A stretch of 64,000 nucleotides of DNA from Beroe forskalii (taxonomy: Eukaryota > Ctenophora > Nuda > Beroida > Beroidae), in NCBI GenBank assembly GCA_011033025.1, contig WFMF01000001.1:2285755-2349754 (forward strand). Direction: 5' to 3'. Every line of letters begins with the position of its first letter. Within the stretch, counting starts at the first letter, position 1. A program made the translations under genes and the position numbers. The notes beneath the pieces are model-generated. The model was given only the letters and a program-made list of their open reading frames with translations, was not told the DNA's origin and searched no databases. Below are positions 57,701 to 64,000 of the stretch, piece by piece.

Positions 57701-57900
57701 TAGGAACGTCCAATTGCAATTGTGGAACGTTGCGCTGCGCGCGAGGGTAGGGTAACATCCTACGAATCCTACAACAACACAACGTAGGCCTGAGGAGGAA
57801 CAAGGGCCAGGGTAGGGTAACATCCTACGAATCCTACAACGACACAACGTAGGCCTGAGGAGGAACAACGGCGCGCCGCGCGCGCAGAACAGGGCGCTGG
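57701..57900. repeat. dispersed repeat with a 65-bp internal duplication
   Basis: AGGGTAGGGTAACATCCTACGAATCCTACAAC... is repeated at 57,744 and 57,809. The preceding GTGGAACGTTGCG...GCGCGCGAGGG matches the interior of the MITE at 21,816-22,153. GCGCGC tracts flank it. Confidence 0.8.
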
Positions 57901-58817
57901 TTAGGGCAAATCCTGAAAAAGAAATACTTATGTCTTATAATTAATAATTTCTAAACTGTCATATGATTATTAGTATTCATTAGTATAGTGTGTGGGTTCG
58001 ATATCATTTTTGAGAATTGTGTTTCACTGCATATCAATGATTAAATTGCAAAAGTTTTTTATTAGGTAGACCCCAGCCCCCCAGCAATCACCTCCTGGTA
58101 CCAGGGTATAGCACTGTCAAATGCAGTGACCACCTGCCTGAATGATACTGAAATGAAACGCCAAAAATGAAATGGTGTAATTAAAGCTAACACTGCAAGA
58201 CTTTTTCCAAGTCTGTACTTGAACTCTAACATGGTCCCTTTAGATAACACTATGTGGCGAGCAGCAAGATTCAATTGAGTTGAAAACCAACCTCCCCCAG
58301 GGTGTTTAGATTTGTTGGTATATCTAGAAGTTATTAGAGACTATCATCAGCAGACTTACTCCCATTACTGATACCAATCTGAAGAATGTCCTGTTCATGA
58401 CAGCAATTTTAAATGTTTCTGACACTAGTCTGTGATTGATTGATTATTAAAATTGGGATTATTCTGCTGCATCCCACATCACTATTTTATCATATCACTA
58501 GATGCTGACACCAGTTTGTTGCATCACTGGCAATAATATTGCTCATATTTGATGCAAATCAGTATGATATATCATTATCACCAATCTGAATTATGACTAC
58601 CATTCTGATATTCTACTTAAAATGTTACTATGTCAGTTTTGATTATAATTCATGCAACTAATAACGATAAAGTGGTTCTTCATAATTTTGATATCTGAAG
58701 TATGGCTATCAAACTAATTTTGGGACTCATTTTGAATGAGTTGTATTTGAATGACCATGAATACCATATTAAATAGTAAATAACATTAAATTACTTTGAG
58801 GTTCATGTTGAAAGAAC
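57901..58817. repeat. PKC upstream region with decayed 22-bp minisatellite relics
   Basis: Between about 58,340 and 58,600 phrases such as TGACACTAGTCTG, TGACACCAGTTTGTTGCATCAC, TTACTGATACCAATCTG and ATCACCAATCTGAATTATGACTACCATTCTGAT resemble the unit amplified at 31 kb and 45 kb, but are strongly diverged. No exon is seen before the ATG at 58,818. Confidence 0.5.
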
Positions 58818-61800
58818 ATGGCCTTTCTTCGAATGAAAATCCTGTCAGTCGAAGTTGACACTGCAACAAAAGCATCTTTCAATGACTTTGAGCCTTATTG
58901 TATGGTGAATATCAAAGAAAAGGTAGACTCATCTGATTCAGAAGCTGGTGGGAAACTATTCACGTGAGTTGAACTATCTAATTGTAGGGAAGATAAGCAG
59001 CTCAAATTTTGTTGAGCAGATAAATTATATCAAATGAAAACCATTTGTATTGCAAGATACATTTTTGAATTAATATGAAGTTCTGCATTATTTTTGTTGT
59101 ATATATTATTTTTTCAGGCAGAAGAAGCCATCCTTTTATCCTGAACACAATGAGTTTGATTCTCATCTACATAAAGGAAGGCTAATGCAGGTACAAGTCT
59201 CACAGTTCGAAATACTGTATTGATTTTCATGAAATAAGTTTTCACTTATATTCAGTTTTGTGACATTCGAATATCCATCATGTTCATCACTACAGGTTAT
59301 TGTGCTAAACAGTACAGATGGATATATGATTGGTGAAACTCAGACTCTCTTACGTAACTTAGCTAATGAAACTAACAATGGAGCAGAAACTGCCACTCTT
59401 TCAGTGAGTTATCTACCAAATAATTAGTAATAAAATAAGTAAGCACTGAAAAGATATCAGATACCTATGACATACAGTAAGAATAGATAATGATAATTGA
59501 ATTGTTCATTCTTGAATGAAATAAATATGCCAGCTTTCCAGAAAGTTTGATACTCTAAGTGTCATCTTTTATCTTTCAGTTTAGCTTAAAACTTAATAGC
59601 ACTTCCCAGTTGCCGCTGAGTTTTGGAAGTGCTAACAAGGGAACAATGAAAATACAAGTGGTACAATTTGGACAACAAACTGGTATAGAATAATAATAAT
59701 GATAATAAAATATGGTTAAAATGATACACTGACTGTTTGTGATTGCGAAATCTTCTTGTCTGTTTTTAATAAAGTAATAAAACAAGTAATTAATAAAACA
59801 AGTAATTATATTTTATAGCCATTACACCAAGATTCAACATATATTACTCTTCATCTCGTTTTCAATTATGATTCAGATTAATTGCTCAATTACAATGGGC
59901 AACAATAACATAACAAAACAACTTAATAAATTATAGAAACTAAAAGTCAGGATATCCTAACAATCTGAAATAATCAATTATTGTAAAAAACTAAAGCAAC
60001 AGATATACCATTTATGGTTTACTTCGTCAGGAGTGTTGTTGTGTTAATAATTTTATATAGGTGATTATTTATTATTTCAAGCTCAAATCATTGCCTGATT
60101 GTATTTAAATAATTTTCTATACATTTCATGACATGCTAACTTTCAGATGAATGCATGGCTGACATCCCTGAGGAACAACTGCCTACTGAAATGACCCAGT
60201 TCAGAGCACGACGTAATGCTGTCAGACAACAGAAGATTCACAAAATCAAAGGCCATCAGTTCATTGCTCGGTGGTTCCATCAGCCTACCTACTGTGCACT
60301 GTGCACCGAATTCCTGTGGGGACTGACCAACAAGCAGGGATACCAGTGTAAAAGTAAGTCTTCCTGATCATGTGTAATTGTTCTTATTTGGGCATGAAAA
60401 GATTAATTTAGTTCAGTGCTATCATTAGATAATAGATATGAATCATGATTAATCTATGAATTATTCATCCAAGAATGATGACAGATTCTCCCCAAGTTCA
60501 AGGACCAATCATCAGGTTCTTTCGAAAATGGTGCCTCACATCCACTATTTGTTAAATTTATAGGTACATGTTTTCTGAGTAATCGTCCTTGCCAAATATG
60601 AGAGATTTAACAACAAATAAATGGCCTTCAAAAAGTTGCAAACGTTTATGAAAAGATAAAATAATGCATGAGCATATTATATGTAGTATTCTTTGACGTA
60701 ACTGTATGTAAAAAATATGGCAGAAATCGCATAATACTGTGCAAATATTATATTTTCGACAAAACATCCATTAAATATTGACTATGGTAATAAATTTAGC
60801 CTGGGGCCAAAAACTTTCAATGAAGGCCTGAAAATGTATTATCCTGAAAACATCACTGAGAAATGTTTTTCCTCCAAAATACAAGCTCAATTTAAATCAC
60901 TTTGAGCGAGTTCTCTTGCAAATGATCAAAATCTGCAGAAATCCAGCTATACCTTTACCATACATATTCTTGTTACAGTGTGTGCCATGGTGACTCACAA
61001 GAAGTGTCATAATAAGATCATAGTACCGTGTAAAGGGGCTACTTCCATCACTAACTCCATGGAAAACACCCTCCTCGCCAAGAACAGATTCAGTCTCAAC
61101 GTACCTCACAGGTTGGACACTTGGGTAACATCGAGATTTTCTATCCTTAGTAAAATTCTTCAAATCAGTAAATTATTCTACTTGCAGTATTATGCTTAAT
61201 AGGTATATATATATATATGTTTTCTATGTCACCTTTGGAATTTAAATATTAATATTATTATATTGAGTTCAGCTTCAATATATAATGCTATTAATAAATC
61301 AAGACATAACAGTATAAAACTTTGCCGCTTGAAGCCAGTCCTGCAACAGGTTGAGTGCTTTGTCACGTTGTATGAAATTCATGCCAGCCACGGTATGCTT
61401 CAATAGCTGATCCATTTCACAATACCTGACGCTCTAAACCAATTGATTTACAAAGTATTTGGCAACATAATATATCAATGGTCCTTTGAAATTATTTTCC
61501 TTTCTGGGCTGGACCCAAATTGCATCCTTGCGTCCGATGTAGTTTGAATGCTCTGAAATATCAACGTTTGGCACATTTTCCCAATTCGTTAAATTCAAAC
61601 ACCGGTAGTGTGCCGATGACGGCAATGCATTATAGCACGCAGAAAAACCGCTGCGATTGGACAATATTCCAAAGCACGTCCGGTTTTACCTACCCACGCA
61701 CAGCCTCCAGAAACAGATAATTTAACTTGCGCAAAACGTGTCAGGCACCGTTAAAATTCAAATAACGGTCACTTACGTAAAAATGAAGGTGTGCTAAATC

Positions 61801-62663
61801 GCTGTGGGTCCGAAAACTAAATAAACTTGGACTGTATTGACCTCTTTTCTAGAATCAAAGAATCAAAGAATCACAGCCACGGAAGGTGTTCTTCGAATTA
61901 CGACTGCATAAATATCTTAAATCTTAATATCATATTGAGTGACACATATTGACTGTTATCATGATTTACTGCAACGCAATTGAGTGGGAGGGGGTTAGTC
62001 CCCGCCCCCTCACAAAGCATGCAAGTGTCATCACGGTTTTCTTTGATGTTCCTTCTGCAAAGTCATCTAATCACTCGCAGTCGGACGTTTCATTGCACTG
62101 CTGATGCTTTCCTGCAGTGGGAATCGGGATGCAATGTTGCAACTTGCACGTCTGCCAACTTGGAACTTTCAGATCCAGAGCAAAAGCTGTATCATTTGGA
62201 TTGATTTGGACAGTTTTAATTTCAAAATCCTGTAGGTGGGGCTAAGTCTTTTATCTGTAATAATATCCATCTAGATGTGGAGTCATTCTAAATTTTGTAT
62301 GGTATGTCCTTCTAGAGTTCTATCATTGTGTCACTCTGCTTCATTCAAGCGAACTTTGATCTGAGTCGACGCCAAATACAGATCCACTAAAAAGTGATAA
62401 AGAGAACCACCCACTAACTCAGGCCTTGAGCTGTGGTGGAGTTAAAACTTGCTAATTTCGATGCCTTCAATAACTTGGATATTGCCCCTGATAATTATCT
62501 GATTTATTTTACCACGAGTATTCTCCATCACAGGTTCAAAGTGCACAACTTCGTGAAGCTGACGTTCTGTGACCACTGTGGCGTGCTGCTGGTAGGACTA
62601 AGGAAGCAGGGAGTCCGGTGTTCGGACTGCAAGATGAACTGCCACATGAAGTGCCAGGATAGT
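58818..62663 (+). CDS. PRKCD-like: novel-type protein kinase C (delta/theta-like), N-terminal exons
   Basis: Seven exons join in phase: 58,818-58,963; 59,118-59,190; 59,296-59,403; 59,580-59,682; 60,147-60,353; 60,979-61,111; 62,534-62,663. The product starts [15 protein letters not shown] and forms a calcium-independent C2-like domain (to about residue 140). C1A follows, with the pattern [17 protein letters not shown]...[13 protein letters not shown]...THKKC...IVPC. C1B follows with [16 protein letters not shown]...[20 protein letters not shown]. The Cys/His zinc ligands are in place, and the Pro, Gly and Gln residues used for diacylglycerol binding are visible in C1A (QPTYC...KQGY). In C1B the usual SPTFCDHCG is KLTFCDHCG, lacking the conserved proline. 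These are Ca2+-independent, DAG-activated membrane kinases. The kinase domain would lie past 64,000. Confidence 0.93.
61200..62533. other. intron 6 of the PKC gene
   Basis: 1.4-kb intron separating the end of C1A/linker from C1B. Contains short TA repeats (61,203-61,220). A frame at 61,980-62,204 and others are not supported by splice sites. Confidence 0.6.
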
Positions 62664-62697
62664 GTGAGTACGATAAAGTTTACCTTTTATATTTGTG

Positions 62698-62770
62698 TCA
62701 GTTGGTGTAATGGCAATGGTATTAAGTCTGGCTCGTGATAGAAAGATCCCGGGTTCGATTTCCTGCCATT
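62698..62770 (+). repeat. tRNA-like (SINE-type) fragment
   Basis: GTTGGTGTAATGG at 62,701 resembles a pol III A box, and GGGTTCGATTTCC at 62,751 a B box, about 40 bp apart and with a tRNA-like order. Stem pairing is poor, so it is more likely a decayed tRNA-derived SINE than a functional tRNA gene. Confidence 0.4.
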
Positions 62771-62779
62771 CCCACTGAA

Positions 62780-62840
62780 CTAAGGAAGCAGGGGATGAAG
62801 TGCCTGGAAAGTGTGAGTACGAGGCAGAGTTTACCCTCTA
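62780..62840 (+). repeat. partial duplicate of the PKC exon 7 end
   Basis: CTAAGGAAGCAGGG..ATGAAGTGCC.GGAAAGTGTGAGTACGA repeats, with an internal deletion, the last part of exon 7 and its donor (62,598-62,672), including the following AGTTTACC. It flanks the tRNA-like fragment, so the two may have arisen together. Confidence 0.7.
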
Positions 62841-62943
62841 TATTGTTTTAGAAAGTTTGGTACTCTGCCAACCTACTTACCGATTATACATCAAATTGTT
62901 TGAGAGTTTGAGGAAATTTCATTCCCAAATGGCAAAGCAACAG

Positions 62944-63032
62944 AGTGGATCAGCACCTGACACCAGGGAATCATTCCCTGATTATGGCAATGCCGGTTGG
63001 TCGGTGGTTGATGTGATATGTCAGGGCATCAA
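62944..63032 (+). CDS. possible eighth PKC exon
   Basis: A CAACAG acceptor and a strong AAGTAAGT donor bracket 89 bp that read in phase with exon 7 (SGSAPDTRESFPDYGNAGW...). The sequence does not resemble the usual post-C1B linker, which is poorly conserved anyway. Could be a lineage-specific V3-linker exon or chance. Confidence 0.35.
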
Positions 63033-64000
63033 GTAAGTTCATCAGGTAAAATGAGGTAAGTGAGGGGACACTCAAACATTTAAGAAACAAATCCTGCATG
63101 CAAACAATAGTTGGTGAAAGGTAATCAATTCACTATATTTCGCTACGATAATGACATCATCTTTTCTGCCTATTTCTCAAGTGGGCATTAGATTATACAT
63201 GAACTGTTTTAAGAAATGATACAATTTATAAATTCATGCCTATGAAATTGAAATTTGAGTAGGCACCGGTAGTGGCATGTTACAGCTATTCATATCTTGC
63301 AAAATCGAATTTCAGTCAATAGTCATTGGTGTTTATAGAATGTAGGCTGTAGCAGCTGTGAGGGTTTGCAAATGGGCAAAGGGGCGCCATGAGGGTTTCG
63401 GGCTGGGTACTTCTTTATTTCTCTTGTCGGATATATATGTTCGATAAGAGGAGTAGGGGGGAGTGTAGACTGTAGACTGTAGACCCTTAACATAGGCTCA
63501 TAGTCATGTCCTTGATCTGGTCTTTCATGACCATCAAAGGTTTTGTTGATTGTAAAATCAAAGAAACAAGAAATTAATGCCAAATTCCTTTTTAAACAGA
63601 AGTCAGTAATTGTAAATGAAAATCAGAATTTTAGAATTCATATACTGGCACCTTCACGTCTCAATTGTTCCAAATTCAGATTCATTGATTCAAACCGTCC
63701 GTAGACTCAATAATTCGATCGTTGCTTCTCGGCCACTGTGCACGCAAGGGTTTCACCGTGGTAGCTATTCATTACATGGAGGCAGCATGAAATATGCGGT
63801 GTGAACAGGGCCACTCTAGGATATTTCCCGTTTAATAACATCGATAATGACGTAACTCGCACCTTAATTTCAAATATGCGGAAGACTATTTCGTGACACT
63901 TTTCCTAATTTTTATAACGCTAAAAGCGCCAAAATGGCGTCAAAGCATATGGTGTACCACCCTTCACCACTGTACGAACGTCGTGTTGTATTGGCATTCA
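63033..64000. other. non-coding end of window
   Basis: No exon is recognised. A short triplication of TGTAGACTG occurs at 63,464-63,484. Presumably PKC intron. Confidence 0.4.

Noticed and set aside
62701..62765. Functional tRNA gene
   Set aside because: A- and B-box-like words are present, but acceptor and anticodon stems do not pair well.

Overview
This window is metazoan nuclear DNA, most likely from an invertebrate. It has many short exons with GT/AG introns, two conserved animal genes (DNA topoisomerase II and a novel-type protein kinase C), and unusually many minisatellites and inverted-repeat transposons. Species and phylum cannot be fixed from the sequence alone.

Region 1 (1-13,100) is an accessory block. 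A 25-bp minisatellite leads into a very large transposon-type gene on the + strand. The gene is broken into three pieces (2587-3448, 7565-8214, 8390-12760) by a 4.1-kb insertion with ~0.9-kb terminal inverted repeats and by a disturbed 21-bp coding minisatellite. The product carries C2HC fingers, CxC cysteine clusters, a SAP-like segment, a KDZ (Kyakuja/Dileera/Zisupton)-like transposase core, a USP-like cysteine peptidase, a C-terminal Ulp1/SENP-like peptidase and, at its N terminus, what looks like a second Ulp1 domain with every catalytic residue lost.

Region 2 (13,100-22,700) is repeat-rich: a 2.2-kb GGG-rich 20-bp minisatellite, a tandem duplication whose first copy is strangely blended with that minisatellite, a ~2.46-kb foldback element edged by GGGCACT arrays, and a MITE with telomere-like TTAGGG stretches.

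Region 3 (22,781-44,015, minus strand) is a topoisomerase II gene of about 31 coding exons. Reading frames join well throughout, with two apparent lesions: a 1-base insertion in exon 18 and a GG instead of GT donor after exon 13. Its 10.4-kb intron 11 holds a 6.5-kb segmental duplication of the gene upstream of TOP2, a 1.67-kb transposon inside that duplication, a MITE nested inside the transposon, and a young 3.1-kb LTR element.

Region 4 (44,336-51,065, minus strand) is the other copy of the duplication. It includes a complete four-exon gene of about 612 codons with a dsRNA-binding-like segment. The two copies give natural filled/empty-site and minisatellite expansion comparisons.

Region 5 (51,066-58,800) is mostly non-coding, with dispersed and tandem repeats. 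Region 6 (58,818-62,663, + strand) holds the first seven exons of a PKC delta/theta-like gene (C2-like, C1A, C1B). Its kinase domain lies beyond the window.
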